This document shows, piece after piece, positions 18,201 through 28,627 of a stretch of 64,000 nt of DNA. Under the pieces are notes generated by a model. That model made no database searches. It saw nothing but the letters and a program-made list of their open reading frames with translations, and had not been told where the DNA came from. Origin of the DNA: Anaerobacterium chartisolvens. Its GTDB lineage: Bacteria > Bacillota > Clostridia > Acetivibrionales > DSM-27016. The translations under genes were made by a program, and so were the position numbers. The stretch lies in contig NZ_QPJT01000008.1 of assembly GCF_003337415.1 (NCBI RefSeq), forward strand, positions 1 through 64,000, given 5' to 3'. Positions within the stretch are counted from its first letter, which is position 1; the number at the start of each line of letters is the position of its first letter.

Positions 18201-18265
18201 AAAAAAAAGCATTTAATGCCAAAGCCTTATATTTAATATAAATAATATGCTTTTTCATTAAATGC
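18201..18265 (-). terminator. terminator downstream of spoVS
   Basis: GCATTTAATG (18209-18218) and CATTAAATGC (18256-18265) form a stem; on the minus strand it is followed by eight T residues. A short direct repeat AAATGCAATTACA lies next to it at about 18259-18289. Confidence 0.65.
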
Positions 18266-18334
18266 AATTACAGAATAAATGCAATTACAAAATTTATTTC
18301 TATTGTAGACCCTGCGTATAGCTGTTGTTTACAG

Positions 18335-18598
18335 TCATCTTCTGGGTTCCACTATTAATTTTATCGCCGTCCTCTCTTCCCCTTCTATAAGTATATCCGT
18401 AAATGCCGGTATACATATGAGTTCAAATCCAGAAGGTGCAACAAACCCACGTGCAATCGCCACTGCCTTCACCGCTTGATTCAGTGCCCCTGCTCCAACT
18501 GCCTGAATTTCAGCAGTTCCTCTTTCCCTTATAACTCCTGCGAGAGCACCTGCAATTGAATTTGGATTAGATTTTGCTGAGACCTTTAATACATCCAT
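18335..18598 (-). CDS. spoVS: stage V sporulation protein S
   Basis: 87-residue SpoVS, an Alba-like small protein required for normal spore coat assembly and septation in Bacillus. The start MDVLKVSAKSNPNSIAGALA is diagnostic, and the length agrees with the usual 86-87 residues. ATG 18598 with GGGGGGT upstream is chosen; the open frame extends seven codons further without a ribosome site. It follows ymdB and rny on the same strand, the rny-ymdB-spoVS order seen in many spore formers. Confidence 0.97.
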   Translation of the reverse strand: MDVLKVSAKSNPNSIAGALAGVIRERGTAEIQAVGAGALNQAVKAVAIARGFVAPSGFELICIPAFTDILIEGEERTAIKLIVEPRR

Positions 18599-18720
18599 AA
18601 TTTTACCCCCCAAATACATTATGGATATATTATTCTACAAAAAAATAGAAAATCCTTCTTTTTAGTTAAATTTTAGTAAAATAAGATTATTTAAACATAG
18701 CCCACATTTTTTATACACTA

Positions 18721-19506
18721 CTATTGATGATTGATAATCTTAAATACCCTTTCCATTTTTAAGGTTTTTCCTGTTTTTTCATCTATATCCAAAACAACGG
18801 CATTAAACTGAGTACTGCCTCTGGCAAGGTCAAATTTTACGGGTATGTGCTTTAGGAACTTTTGAATAATTATGTCCTTGTCCACACCTATGATTCCCTC
18901 ATAAGGCCCTGTCATTCCTACATCTGTAATATATCCCGTCCCGCAGGGAAGTATTCTTTCGTCCGCTGTCTGCACATGTGTGTGCGTACCCAGCACACAG
19001 CTTACCCTTCCGTCAAGATACCATGCCATGGCGCATTTCTCTGAGCTGGCTTCGGCGTGCATATCCACAATAATCACCCTTGCAAAGCTCTTTAAGTATT
19101 CAAGCTCCCGTTCGGCAGCCTTAAAGGGACAGTCAATAGCATCCATGTAAACGCGTCCCATTAGATTCAATACTCCAATTTTGTGATTTTCACTGCCTAT
19201 TATTATAGACCCCTTGCCGGGCAAATCACATGGATAATTTGCCGGCCTCACAATCCTGCCTTCCGATTCTATGAAGCTTAATATCTCATTCTTTGCCCAG
19301 ACATGGTTGCCCATTGTTATAGCGTCCGCTCCAGACTTGTATATTTCCTGAGCGGCAACATAGGTTATTCCCTTGCCGCCCGCAGAGTTTTCACCATTTA
19401 CAATACAGAAGTCTATCTTCAGCTCCCTTTTCATTTTAGGAATTATCTCTTTGACTGCCTTTCTTCCCGGATTGCCGACAACATCTCCAACAAATAAAAT
19501 CCTCAA
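18721..19506 (-). CDS. ymdB: YmdB-family metallophosphoesterase (cyclic-nucleotide phosphodiesterase)
   Basis: Calcineurin-like phosphoesterase of the YmdB family, a phosphodiesterase that in Bacillus influences biofilm versus motility decisions and is functionally linked to RNase Y. 261 residues with dinuclear metal motifs: FVGDVVGNPGR, NGENSAGGKG, MGNHVWAK, VDMHAEASSEK and LGTHTHVQTADE. The start is TTG 19506 with GGAGG 7 bases upstream. It lies between rny and spoVS, which supports the assignment. Confidence 0.95.
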   Translation of the reverse strand: MRILFVGDVVGNPGRKAVKEIIPKMKRELKIDFCIVNGENSAGGKGITYVAAQEIYKSGADAITMGNHVWAKNEILSFIESEGRIVRPANYPCDLPGKGSIIIGSENHKIGVLNLMGRVYMDAIDCPFKAAERELEYLKSFARVIIVDMHAEASSEKCAMAWYLDGRVSCVLGTHTHVQTADERILPCGTGYITDVGMTGPYEGIIGVDKDIIIQKFLKHIPVKFDLARGSTQFNAVVLDIDEKTGKTLKMERVFKIINHQ

Positions 19507-19561
19507 TTATTTGCCTCCATTCACAGTACAGCTTATAATAGGTATCAAAAACAAACATAAC

Positions 19562-19613
19562 AAAAGCGCGCCAGCACTCTTAGTTTTATACTCTTTGTGT
19601 ATTGGCACGCTTT
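19562..19613 (-). terminator. terminator of rny
   Basis: AAAAGCGCGCCA and TGGCACGCTTT form an 11-bp stem with one G-T pair around a long A/T-rich loop, just after the rny stop. On the minus strand it ends in TTTT. Confidence 0.6.
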
Positions 19614-19632
19614 ATATTATATTGCTGTTTTA

Positions 19633-21204
19633 CTATTTTGCATATTCAATTGCTCTGGTTTCCCTTATAACGTTTACCTTTATCTGTCCCGGATATTCAA
19701 GCTCACTTTCAATCAATTTAACGATTTCGCGAGCCTTTATTACAATTTCGTCATCAGCAACATCTTCAGGCTTTACAATTATTCTTATCTCTCTCCCCGC
19801 CTGTATGGCAAAGGATTTTTCGACTCCGGGGAAGGAATTGGCTATATCCTCAAGCTTTTCAATACGCTTTATATAAGACTCCAATGTTTCCCTTCTTGCA
19901 CCGGGTCTTGCGGCAGATATTGAATCCGCTGCCTGAACCAAAACCGCCACCACCGATGAGGCTTCTACATCGCCATGGTGTGCAACTATTGCATTAATGA
20001 TTTCATTGCTCTCCTTATATTTCTTAGCCAGATCTCCTCCTATTGTGACATGTGAACCTTCGATTTCATGATCTACTGCCTTACCTATGTCATGGAGCAA
20101 TCCGGCCCTTTTTGCCAATGCCACGTCGGCGCCCAATTCGGCTGCCATTAATCCCGCAAGGTGCGAAACCTCAATAGAATGGTTTAACACATTCTGCCCA
20201 TAGCTGGTTCTGAATTTCAGCTTGCCTATAAGCCTGATTAATTCAGGATGAAGTCCATGTACCCCTGTTTCAAATGTAGCATGATCTCCTTCTTGGCGTA
20301 TTGTGTTTTCAACTTCCTTCTTTGCCTTCTCTACCATCTCTTCAATTCTTGCAGGATGAATTCTTCCGTCAAGAATGAGCTTTTCCAGAGTTATTCTGGC
20401 AATCTCTCTTCTTATTGGGTCAAAGCCCGACAAAATAACGGCTTCAGGAGTATCGTCAATAATAAGATCAATGCCGGTGAGAGTTTCAAGCGTTCTTATG
20501 TTTCTTCCTTCACGCCCTATGATTCTACCCTTCATTTCATCATTCGGAAGTGGAACCACAGAAACTGTAGCCTCTGATACATGATCTGCCGCGCATTTCT
20601 GTATTGCGGTGGCTATTATGTCCCTTGCTTTTCTGTCTGCCTCTTCCTTGGTTCTGGCTTCAATCTCCTTAATAAGAATAGCCGCCTCATGCTTTACTTC
20701 GTTTTCAACATTCTTCAGAAGGTATTCCTTAGCCTCTTCGACAGACAGCCCCGATATCCTCTCAAGCTCACCCATCTGTTTTGCATGAAGCTCCGAAATC
20801 TTGTCCTGAAGGGCTTGGGTTTCCTTGCTTTTTCTGTTAAGGACCTCTTCCTTCTGCTCCAGCGTCTCCATTTTTTTATCCAGAGACTCGTCCTTTTGCA
20901 CAAGCCTTCTTTCTGTGCGCTGTATTTCATTACGCCTGTCCTTAATTTCCCTATCCAGCTCCACCCTGCTTCTGTGTATCTCTTCCTTTGCCTCGAGCAA
21001 TATTTCCCGTTTCCTGCCCTCGCCTTGCTTTTGTGCCTCACTGACCAGCCTTTTGGCCTCCTGCTCGGCACTTCCTATTTCAGCCTCAGCAGTCTTTTTT
21101 CTGAATTCAACACCCTTTTTAAACATTATAATTGAAGCTATAACAGCACCAGCTACGCCACCAATTACTAGTCCTATCAAACCGCCTACAAATATAGCAC
21201 ACAC
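19633..21204 (-). CDS. rny: ribonuclease Y
   Basis: Membrane-anchored endoribonuclease that starts mRNA decay. 523 residues: N-terminal membrane segment (about 4-28), long charged coiled coil (about 30-190), KH domain with [17 protein letters not shown] domain with [10 protein letters not shown] and [12 protein letters not shown], and a C-terminal conserved part. Length is that of the family. The ribosome site GAGGAGGTG overlaps the annotated GTG at 21204; an ATA three codons in, or a TTG eight codons in, are alternatives, so the first few residues are uncertain. It heads the rny-ymdB-spoVS series. Confidence 0.96.
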   Translation of the reverse strand: MCAIFVGGLIGLVIGGVAGAVIASIIMFKKGVEFRKKTAEAEIGSAEQEAKRLVSEAQKQGEGRKREILLEAKEEIHRSRVELDREIKDRRNEIQRTERRLVQKDESLDKKMETLEQKEEVLNRKSKETQALQDKISELHAKQMGELERISGLSVEEAKEYLLKNVENEVKHEAAILIKEIEARTKEEADRKARDIIATAIQKCAADHVSEATVSVVPLPNDEMKGRIIGREGRNIRTLETLTGIDLIIDDTPEAVILSGFDPIRREIARITLEKLILDGRIHPARIEEMVEKAKKEVENTIRQEGDHATFETGVHGLHPELIRLIGKLKFRTSYGQNVLNHSIEVSHLAGLMAAELGADVALAKRAGLLHDIGKAVDHEIEGSHVTIGGDLAKKYKESNEIINAIVAHHGDVEASSVVAVLVQAADSISAARPGARRETLESYIKRIEKLEDIANSFPGVEKSFAIQAGREIRIIVKPEDVADDEIVIKAREIVKLIESELEYPGQIKVNVIRETRAIEYAK

Positions 21205-21786
21205 CTCCTCAATATTCAGTTTTCAATGCTCAAATTTAAATAACTATTCTGTAGGTCCAAAACTCCTGTCAGGCCCTGCATACCCAAAGCAGCTTAAAAG
21301 CCCATTTATGACCTTGCCGACACAGGTTAATCCATAGTATCGTCTAAATGTACCGCTAAAGCAGCTTTTGGAAATTACACGCCCAACCGGCATAATATTA
21401 ACCGGATACCGATTAAAGAAATAATCTGTCAATATATGGATTGGCTCATGCATAGAAAAAGCACCCTGCATCTGCAAAAAATACACCCTTCTCTACAATA
21501 GATTCCTTAAATATTGCCGCACCCAAATATTCGGAAGCTATAATGAATCCTTAATATATATCCATAATCTCTTAAATCATTCCAGTTAAATTATTACCAT
21601 TTTATTAGGGAACTTTTATAAAAATTTCTATTCTTTTAATAAAAGTTCATTTTTAAGCACAGCTTAATTTTAATCTTTTTTAAATTTTATGTCAAGAATC
21701 AATTAAAATCCGCTTCTGTTCAATCGTTCCCGCCGCCCGGAATTCATTTAAAACAGGCGTTGACCTCACAGAGGAAATATATATTT
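21205..21786. other. intergenic region upstream of rny
   Basis: About 580 bp between folD and rny, both on the minus strand. A minus-strand open frame at 21244-21486 (80 codons, ending GYAGPDRSFGPTE) has no clear ribosome site or recognisable domain and is not called. The rest is AT-rich, probably containing the rny promoter; no riboswitch or terminator was recognised with confidence. Confidence 0.4.
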
Positions 21787-22641
21787 TTATATTCCGTTTT
21801 GAAGCCTTGCCGCCTTTACGGTATTTCTCATCAGCATGGCTATAGTCATAGGCCCCACGCCTCCTGGCACGGGAGTAATAGCCGAAGCCACCTCACAGGC
21901 GGAAGCATACTCCACATCCCCCACCAATTTTTTATTCTCCAGCCTGTTCATTCCCACGTCAATTACTACTGCACCGGGCTTAATAAAGCTTCCCTTTATA
22001 AACTCCGGCTTTCCTATGGCAGCTACAAGTACGTCTGCGCGCCTGCATATTTCGGGAAGATCTCTTGTTTTTGAGTGGCATACCGTAACAGTTCCATTTT
22101 TCGCCAGAAGCAGCATACTCATGGGCTTTCCTACTATATTGCTTCTTCCTACGACAACACATTCCTTTCCCTGTATGTCAATACCCGTCAAGTTTATAAG
22201 CTCAATAATTCCCGCAGGAGTACACGGCATAAACATTGGATTTCCTATCATAAGCCTCCCTGCATTTGAGGGATGAAAGCAGTCGGCGTCCTTTCCTGGG
22301 TCTATGGCATAAAGGACATTTTCCTCATTTATATGCCTCGGAAGAGGAAGCTGAACAAGTATTCCGTTTACCTTGGCATCCTTATTAAGCACATTTATTA
22401 AATCAATAAGCTCTTTTTCTTTAATATTCGCATCAAGAGCGTATTCAAAGGAAGCTATGCCTATCTCCTGACATGCCTTCTTTTTATTGTTTACATATAC
22501 CCGAGAAGCGGGATCGTCCCCCACAATAATAACCGCAAGCCCCGGCTGCACACCTCTTTGCACCATTTCCCGGACCTCTTCTCCAAGCTCCTGCTTCACT
22601 GCCTTCGACAGCTCTGTCCCATTTAATATTTTTGCCCCCAT
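21787..22641 (-). CDS. folD: methylenetetrahydrofolate dehydrogenase/cyclohydrolase
   Basis: Bifunctional FolD interconverting 5,10-methylene-, methenyl- and 10-formyl-tetrahydrofolate with NADP. 284 residues. Motifs: YVNNKKKACQEIGI with the catalytic Lys, GILVQLPLPRHI, KDADCFHPSNAG, VVGRSNIVGKPM for NADP and PVPGGVGPMTIAML near the C-terminus. ATG 22641 is preferred over a TTG three codons upstream. It supplies one-carbon units for purine synthesis (purL is also in this window). Confidence 0.97.
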   Translation of the reverse strand: MGAKILNGTELSKAVKQELGEEVREMVQRGVQPGLAVIIVGDDPASRVYVNNKKKACQEIGIASFEYALDANIKEKELIDLINVLNKDAKVNGILVQLPLPRHINEENVLYAIDPGKDADCFHPSNAGRLMIGNPMFMPCTPAGIIELINLTGIDIQGKECVVVGRSNIVGKPMSMLLLAKNGTVTVCHSKTRDLPEICRRADVLVAAIGKPEFIKGSFIKPGAVVIDVGMNRLENKKLVGDVEYASACEVASAITPVPGGVGPMTIAMLMRNTVKAARLQNGI

Positions 22642-22718
22642 TATATCCAACCTTTCCTTAAGAATTTTAAATTAAGCTTTATGGCACATCAATTATTTGC
22701 AATCCTGTTAATTTTATT

Positions 22719-24677
22719 TTAATGCCTTGTCCTTGTCAATTTTTTTCGCTCTGCTTGCACCCTTTTATGATTTTTTCCCTTTACCGCTTTGCCGGCAGCA
22801 ATGGCCTTTTGTGAGCCTCCGGCAGCCTCAGCCCTTTTTTTTGCCGCACGCCTCGGCCTTATCAGGCATTTGGGCCCAAAGCCTATTAAATCATCCCTTC
22901 CGGTTATTTTTAAAGCCTCGTAAACCAACTCGTAATTTTCAGGCCTCCTGTATTGCAATAAAGCCCTCTGCATGGCTTTTTCCTTAGGTGCCTTTGGCAC
23001 ATACACCTTTTTCATGTCCCTTGGATCAAGCCCCGTATAAAACATGCAGGTGGATAATGTGGCAGGGGTAGGGTAAAAATCCTGCACCTGCTCCGGCATA
23101 TGCCCCAAATCTCTTAAATACTCCGCCAGCTCCACCGCCGCCTTAAGATCGCTCCCCGGATGGCTGGATATCATATACGGTACAATATACTGCTCCTTTT
23201 TTATTTTCTTGTTTATTTCGTAAAACCTTTTAACAAATTTATCATACACCCGTCTTCCGGGCTTTCCCATCCTGTCCAGCACACGGTCAACCACATGCTC
23301 CGGCGCCACCTTAAGCTGCCCGCTTATGTGATGCTTGCACAGCTCCATAAAAAATTCATCATTTTTATCAAGCATCAAATAGTCATATCTTATGCCTGAC
23401 CTGATAAAAACCTTCTTAACCCCGGGGATTTCGCGCACTCTCCTCAAAAGCCCGAGATATTCGCTATGATCCACTATAAGGTTCTTGCAGGGCTCAGGGT
23501 AAAGACACTGCCTTTCCTTGCACACACCCTTATCCTTCTGCTTTGTGCATGCCTCATGTCTGAAGTTGGCGGTAGGTCCTCCGACATCATGTATATAGCC
23601 CTTAAATCCCGGAAGCCAGGTCAGCTTGACAGCCTCGCTTATTATTGACTGGCGGCTGCGGTTTTGTATTGTCCTGCCCTGATGAAAATTCAAGGCGCAA
23701 AAGGAGCAGCCCCCATAGCAGCCTCTATGGCTTGTTATGCTGAATTCAACCTCCTTTATGGCAGGTATGCCTCCATACTTTTCATATGACGGATGATATG
23801 TCCTTTCATATGGAAGAGAATACACCCTGTCCATTTCCTTTACCGTCATTGCCTGTGCGGGAGGGTTCTGCACCACATACCTGTCGCTGTGCTTTTGCAC
23901 AAGAGTTCTTCCGGTTATTGCATCCTGTTCGTCATACTGCACCTTAAAGGAGCGGGCATATGCCTCTTTGTCCTCGGCTACCTCCTCAAATGATTTTAAA
24001 AGAGAATATTTCCCATCATTTCCGCCGTTGCCTTTTATGAATTCCCTGATATCTTCGGAAAGCTTGTCAAGGCCTGCCATATACGCAGTGCCGCGTACAT
24101 TCCTTATTGCTTCGACAGCAATTCCTTCTCTTAACTGCCGTGCAATTTCAATAACAGGCTTTTCTCCCATGCCGTATATAAGCAAATCCGCTCTTGAATC
24201 CTGCAGAATAGAGCGTCTGACCCTATTATCCCAATAGTCGTAGTGGGCAAACCGTCTGAGGCTTGCCTCAATTCCTCCTATTATTACAGGAACCCCCTTA
24301 AAAACCTCTCTTATTTTGTTAGAGTAGGCAATAACGGCCCTGTCGGGTCTGTATCCGGCCCTGCCTCCCGGAGAATACGCATCCTCGCTCCTGCGCTTTT
24401 TACTGGCAGTGTAATGATTTACCATAGAGTCAATAACTCCCGATGAAATCAAAACAGCATATTTAGGACGTCCTAAAGTAATAAAATCATTACCTGTTTT
24501 GCAGTCAGGCTGGGCTATTATCCCCACCCTGTATCCTTCACTCTCTAAAAGCCTTGTAATAACAGCATGTCCAAAGCTTGGATGATCGACATACGCATCT
24601 CCGCTTATATATAAAAAATCAAGCTGATCCCATCCCCTGCTGTGCATATCTTCTCTTGTAACCGACAAAAAGCTCAT
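22719..24677 (-). CDS. YgiQ family radical SAM protein
   Basis: Large radical SAM protein of the UPF0313/YgiQ family, function not established. 652 residues from ATG 24677, whose ribosome site is AAAGGAAA; the open frame runs 33 codons further upstream without support. The N-terminal domain ([25 protein letters not shown]) is typical, the radical SAM cluster motif is CYGGCSFC within [11 protein letters not shown], and the conserved [11 protein letters not shown] and [14 protein letters not shown] stretches are present. The C-terminus is very basic (KKLTRTRH). A single gene, followed by folD. Confidence 0.94.
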   Translation of the reverse strand: MSFLSVTREDMHSRGWDQLDFLYISGDAYVDHPSFGHAVITRLLESEGYRVGIIAQPDCKTGNDFITLGRPKYAVLISSGVIDSMVNHYTASKKRRSEDAYSPGGRAGYRPDRAVIAYSNKIREVFKGVPVIIGGIEASLRRFAHYDYWDNRVRRSILQDSRADLLIYGMGEKPVIEIARQLREGIAVEAIRNVRGTAYMAGLDKLSEDIREFIKGNGGNDGKYSLLKSFEEVAEDKEAYARSFKVQYDEQDAITGRTLVQKHSDRYVVQNPPAQAMTVKEMDRVYSLPYERTYHPSYEKYGGIPAIKEVEFSITSHRGCYGGCSFCALNFHQGRTIQNRSRQSIISEAVKLTWLPGFKGYIHDVGGPTANFRHEACTKQKDKGVCKERQCLYPEPCKNLIVDHSEYLGLLRRVREIPGVKKVFIRSGIRYDYLMLDKNDEFFMELCKHHISGQLKVAPEHVVDRVLDRMGKPGRRVYDKFVKRFYEINKKIKKEQYIVPYMISSHPGSDLKAAVELAEYLRDLGHMPEQVQDFYPTPATLSTCMFYTGLDPRDMKKVYVPKAPKEKAMQRALLQYRRPENYELVYEALKITGRDDLIGFGPKCLIRPRRAAKKRAEAAGGSQKAIAAGKAVKGKNHKRVQAERKKLTRTRH

Positions 24678-24762
24678 CTGTTTATTTCCTTTCAGTATAT
24701 GGCTATAACAATTGTAACATAAAAAACGGCAATTTGCGGCATGGTTTTTACTCCCCGCTCCC

Positions 24763-25125
24763 TCATGCCTTTTCATCCCTTCCCTTTCTCAGCATTTCCC
24801 ACAGGCCTATGGCAAGAAGAAATGCTCCAAAAAGCTTTTTTAAAATATTCCCCGGCATACAAATAGCTAATGTTGACCCTAGATACGCACCCACAAGGCC
24901 GGAAATAATTATAGGAAGCGCAAGCTTAAAGTCAATGGCTTTATTTTTTGCATGGATTATAAGTGCAATGATTGCGGTGGGTATAAAAAACAGCAGATTT
25001 ACACCCTGCGCTTCCTGCTGGCGAGGGTTTAGAAATATCACAAGAGCAGGTATAAGCACAGTCCCCCCTCCTATTCCCATGCCGCTTACTATTCCTGCCG
25101 CCACTCCTATAAGGAAAAGTATCAT
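24763..25125 (-). CDS. half-size TauE/SafE family membrane permease
   Basis: 120-residue membrane protein with about four hydrophobic segments. It starts [31 protein letters not shown], the TauE/SafE (DUF81) half-domain signature, with GGGAGG 9 bases before the ATG. Full-length family members have two such halves and export sulfite, sulfoacetate or similar anions. Here a second half-size gene lies 57 bp upstream on the same strand, so the two probably form a heteromeric carrier. Substrate unknown. Confidence 0.88.
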   Translation of the reverse strand: MILFLIGVAAGIVSGMGIGGGTVLIPALVIFLNPRQQEAQGVNLLFFIPTAIIALIIHAKNKAIDFKLALPIIISGLVGAYLGSTLAICMPGNILKKLFGAFLLAIGLWEMLRKGRDEKA

Positions 25126-25182
25126 CTTTTAAGTCCTCCCTTTGTCAAATACCAATGCGCACATCATTTTTCCATACGGGCG

Positions 25183-25569
25183 TCAGGCTGTGAGCATCCT
25201 GAAGGATGCCAAAATCATAAATACCGCAAAAATTTTTCTCAATACCTTTGCGGGACATATATTCAAAAGCTTAGCCCCTAAATATCCCCCTGCCATTCCC
25301 CCAAGCATAACAGGCAGCGTTATTTCCCAATTTACAAGGTTGTTTGACACATACAGATACGCGCTGACCACCGTAAGAGGAAGTATAATCGATATAGCCG
25401 TTGCATGGGCCTTATGCTCCTCAACATTTAAAAGCATTATCATTGCAGGCACAACAATTGTCCCTCCGCCTGATCCGAACAAACCGTTTGCCGCTCCGGT
25501 AATCAGCCCTATAAGCATATATTTTATATGCTTCATCAGTTTTGAATGCTTCATGTTTGAATGCTTCAT
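25183..25569 (-). CDS. half-size TauE/SafE family membrane permease
   Basis: 128-residue partner of the preceding gene. About four membrane segments, with LIGLITGAANGLFGSGGGTIVVPAMIML and the conserved EEHKAHATAISI motif. The N-terminus has a short repeat (MKHSNMKHSKLMKH) from duplicated ATGAAGCAT units, leaving three possible starts and no clear ribosome site; the most upstream is reported. It carries the same N-half type signature as its neighbour rather than the complementary half, which suggests duplication. The last codons coincide with a TCAGGCTGTGAG sequence that resembles the ends of the intergenic elements at 7595 and 12136. Confidence 0.86.
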   Translation of the reverse strand: MKHSNMKHSKLMKHIKYMLIGLITGAANGLFGSGGGTIVVPAMIMLLNVEEHKAHATAISIILPLTVVSAYLYVSNNLVNWEITLPVMLGGMAGGYLGAKLLNICPAKVLRKIFAVFMILASFRMLTA

Positions 25570-25793
25570 ATCTTACAATTCAGCCCTTTAAGCTATCCAA
25601 ATTTTAAATCCGTTTGCTTGCTTAAGTATATATTATTTGGTTTAAATCCCATTGTATGCATAGCTTTTATTAAGAATAAAATCCCAAGGTATGTACAAAT
25701 TTTACATTTCTCTAATCTACGGTTAATATTTCTTTTATAGAATCCAGTATGTACTAAACCATATACCAAATTTTAATAAGGGGGTTTTTAAAA

Positions 25794-27320
25794 ATGTTTA
25801 CATCCAAAAAGAGACTAATCGCAGTTATTCTCTCAATTGCCGTAATTTTAACAACAGGCTTTATGATGCTTACCGCATCTGCCTCAGATGAAAATCAGGT
25901 TAAAAACAATTACTCCGGCAAAACTCCAAAGTATGTATTTTTGTTCATAGGAGACGGCATGAGTTATCCGCAGATATACTCGTCAGAAATATTTTTAGGC
26001 AAGAAGCTTTACGGAGATTCTAAAATCGGCACAAGCAAGCTCTCCTTTTCAACCTTCCCTGTTGAGGGAACCTGCGCTACCTTTGATGCCGAAACCTTTA
26101 TACCCGACTCGGCATCAACGGCTACATCAATTTCAACGGGAAATAAAACTCTCGGCGGAATTATAAACATGGATACCGAAAGAAAGACATCTTTTAAAAC
26201 CATAACGGAGTATGTTAAGGAAAAGGGATATAAGGTAGGAGTAATCACAAGCGTTTCACTTGATCATGCCACTCCCGCCGCATTCTATGCACACCAGCCA
26301 TCCAGAAACAATTACTATGACATATCTGTAGAGCTCGCAAAGAGTAATTTTGATTTCTTCGGAGGAGGCGGCTTCAAGCAGCCTAAGGGATCAAAGGGCG
26401 ATCAGACTGACGTAATTGAAATTGCAAAGCAAAATGGCTTCAAATATGTTAATACCAAAGAGGGAATATTAAGCTTAAACTCCGAGTCAGGAAGGGTAAT
26501 AGCAGTAAATCCTGTTCTGGACAGGGATAAAGCACTTGCATATGAAATAGACCGCGCCTCCGATGACCTGTCACTTTCCGATTTTGTAAAAAAGGGAATC
26601 GATGTTCTTTACAACCCCAAGGGCTTCTTTATGATGGTTGAGGGCGGAAAAATAGATTGGGCCTGTCACGCAAACGATGCGGCTGCATCAATAAAGGATA
26701 CTCTTGCCTTCAGCAAATCGGTAGATCAGGCATTGCAATTTTATGAAAAGCACCCCGACGACACGCTGATAATTGTAACTGGCGACCACGAAACAGGCGG
26801 TATGACAATAGGCTTTGCAGGAACTGCTTATGAAACCTTCTTTAATAAAATAGGATATCAGAAAAAATCCTTCCTTGAGTTTGACAAGGAAATAGCACAA
26901 TACAGGGAAAACACCCCCGCCTCTGAAGCAAAACTTACGGACTTGCTGCCTTCTATAAAGGAATCCTTCGGGCTGATAACCTCAGAGGATGCAGATGCCT
27001 CCAAAAATGAAGGTATGGTGCTGAGCGATTATGAGCTGGAGACCCTTAAGGGTGCATTTGAGCAGACAATGATTCCCGCAAAGGAAAGGAAGTTGTCCGA
27101 AAGAGAAAGCATACTTTACGGAACATATGAACCCTTATCTGTAACTATTACCCATATATTAAACAATAAATCGGGAATAGGCTGGACTACATATTCACAT
27201 ACAGGCCTTCCTCTCCCTGTGTTTGCAAAGGGACTGGGACAGGAAATATTTAATGGGTACTATGACAACACCGACCTTTTCAAAAAAATGGTATCTATAC
27301 TTAAAATCGATATAAAATAG
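25794..27320 (+). CDS. secreted alkaline phosphatase
   Basis: Secreted PhoA-family phosphomonoesterase, 508 residues. Signal peptide about 1-30 (ending ASA). Motifs: FIGDGMS with metal ligand Asp54, PDSASTATSISTG with the catalytic Ser106, SLDHATPAAFYAH, MMVEGGKIDWACHANDAAA and VTGDHETGGM with metal ligands. It releases phosphate outside the cell. The ribosome site AAGGGGG precedes the ATG with a longer than usual spacing. No phosphate-regulon operator was identified with confidence. A hairpin follows the stop. Confidence 0.95.
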   Translation: MFTSKKRLIAVILSIAVILTTGFMMLTASASDENQVKNNYSGKTPKYVFLFIGDGMSYPQIYSSEIFLGKKLYGDSKIGTSKLSFSTFPVEGTCATFDAETFIPDSASTATSISTGNKTLGGIINMDTERKTSFKTITEYVKEKGYKVGVITSVSLDHATPAAFYAHQPSRNNYYDISVELAKSNFDFFGGGGFKQPKGSKGDQTDVIEIAKQNGFKYVNTKEGILSLNSESGRVIAVNPVLDRDKALAYEIDRASDDLSLSDFVKKGIDVLYNPKGFFMMVEGGKIDWACHANDAAASIKDTLAFSKSVDQALQFYEKHPDDTLIIVTGDHETGGMTIGFAGTAYETFFNKIGYQKKSFLEFDKEIAQYRENTPASEAKLTDLLPSIKESFGLITSEDADASKNEGMVLSDYELETLKGAFEQTMIPAKERKLSERESILYGTYEPLSVTITHILNNKSGIGWTTYSHTGLPLPVFAKGLGQEIFNGYYDNTDLFKKMVSILKIDIK

Positions 27321-27345
27321 CCGAAGTATCTTAATTATTAATAAA

Positions 27346-27418
27346 AGCAAGTCAGGCTGTCGCAAAGCAAATTCCGGCTATAAGCCATACTGCATCTGCT
27401 TTGCGGCAGCCTCTTGCT
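27346..27418 (+). terminator. long hairpin between phosphatase and YibE/F genes
   Basis: AGGCTGTCGCAAAGCA pairs with TGCTTTGCGGCAGCCT, extended outside by AGCAA with TTGCT. No T-run follows on the plus strand, so it may be a weak terminator or an mRNA-stabilising structure. Confidence 0.55.
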
Positions 27419-27441
27419 CTTAAAAAAGGGGCCGCTTATTT

Positions 27442-28620
27442 ATGAAGAAGAAACTTTTAAACCGCGATAATATATTCGTTATATTCGTATTGCTGGCTAC
27501 AGCAATACTGCTTTTTATTCCTACAGGCTTCGAAAAAATAATATATCCAAATACCGAAAGAGCGAAAGCTCTTATTGTAGATACCGATAACTTAAATATC
27601 AAGTCCGCAGGGCTTATAAAGCATGGAGATCAGCTTTGTAAAATGAAAATTCTCAGCGGTAAATTCAAAGGGCAATCAGCCGAAGGAGTAAACAGGCTTG
27701 TCGGAAAGCTTGAGATGGACAAAATATTTAACAAGGGAGACACCGCACTGGTAGTTATAGATTATACCGATGATGAAATACGCTTTGTAAACATCATAGA
27801 CCATTACCGCCTAAGCATTGAGATAATACTTTTCCTCGCCTTTATACTGCTGCTTGTAATTTTTGCCGGCTGGACGGGGGTAAAGGCTCTGCTGTCTTTT
27901 GTCTTTACCATACTTATGATATGGAAAATTTTAATTCCGTTCTTCCTCAAAGGATACAACCCCATAATTTTATCACTGCTTGTAGTATCCGCAATGACTG
28001 TAGGCACCATATGCCTTGTATCGGGCATAAGCAGAAAATCCCTTGCGGCAATATTAGGCTCTCTTTCAGGCTCCCTTCTGACATGTATTCTTGCTATTAC
28101 TTTTGGAAACGGTTTTAAAATACACGGCGCTGTGCTGCCATTTTCAGAAAGCCTTCTGTATTCCGGGTATATGCATTTAAATCTCACAGACATTTTCATA
28201 GCAGGCATATTTATTGCGTCGGCAGGAGCTTTAATGGATCTCGCAATGGATATATCGGCCGCGATTTATGAGATTGTGCAGAAAAAGCCCGACATATCAA
28301 AGAAGGAGGCCATTCTTTCAGGCTTTTCAATAGGGAGAGCCGTAATAGGCACCATGACGACAACCCTGCTGCTGGCCTACTCGGGAGGCTTTGTAGCACT
28401 TCTTATGGTGTTTATGGCACAGGGCACTCCCATACAAAACATACTCAATTTAAAATATGTATCGGCAGAAATTTTGCATACCATAGTGGGAAGCTTCGGG
28501 CTTGTCACCGTAGCTCCGATTACAGCGGTATTATCAGGTATTCTTATGGCTTCGCCCGAGCTCGCCGGAAAGCTCAAGGAACAAGCTTCATCTCCCTCAT
28601 ATACCGAGGAGGCTCCTTAA
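27442..28620 (+). CDS. YibE/F family membrane protein
   Basis: 392-residue polytopic membrane protein of the YibE/F family, function unknown. An N-terminal membrane segment, an extracytoplasmic domain of about 100 residues (KGDTALVVIDYT), then about seven membrane segments with the conserved ASAGALMDLAMDISAAIYEI and GFSIGRAVIGTMTTTLLLAYSGG motifs. It starts 24 bp after the hairpin. The C-terminal tail is hydrophilic. Role in export is suggested by topology only. Confidence 0.9.
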   Translation: MKKKLLNRDNIFVIFVLLATAILLFIPTGFEKIIYPNTERAKALIVDTDNLNIKSAGLIKHGDQLCKMKILSGKFKGQSAEGVNRLVGKLEMDKIFNKGDTALVVIDYTDDEIRFVNIIDHYRLSIEIILFLAFILLLVIFAGWTGVKALLSFVFTILMIWKILIPFFLKGYNPIILSLLVVSAMTVGTICLVSGISRKSLAAILGSLSGSLLTCILAITFGNGFKIHGAVLPFSESLLYSGYMHLNLTDIFIAGIFIASAGALMDLAMDISAAIYEIVQKKPDISKKEAILSGFSIGRAVIGTMTTTLLLAYSGGFVALLMVFMAQGTPIQNILNLKYVSAEILHTIVGSFGLVTVAPITAVLSGILMASPELAGKLKEQASSPSYTEEAP

Positions 28621-28627
28621 ATACCGG

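Noticed and set aside
21244-21486. 80-codon minus-strand ORF upstream of rny
   Set aside because: No ribosome site and no family resemblance; composition is compatible with chance in a leader region.
27346-27418. Phosphatase-YibE hairpin as another copy of the inverted-repeat element
   Set aside because: Only TCAGGCTGT is shared; the stem is complete and self-contained, so an ordinary hairpin is simpler.
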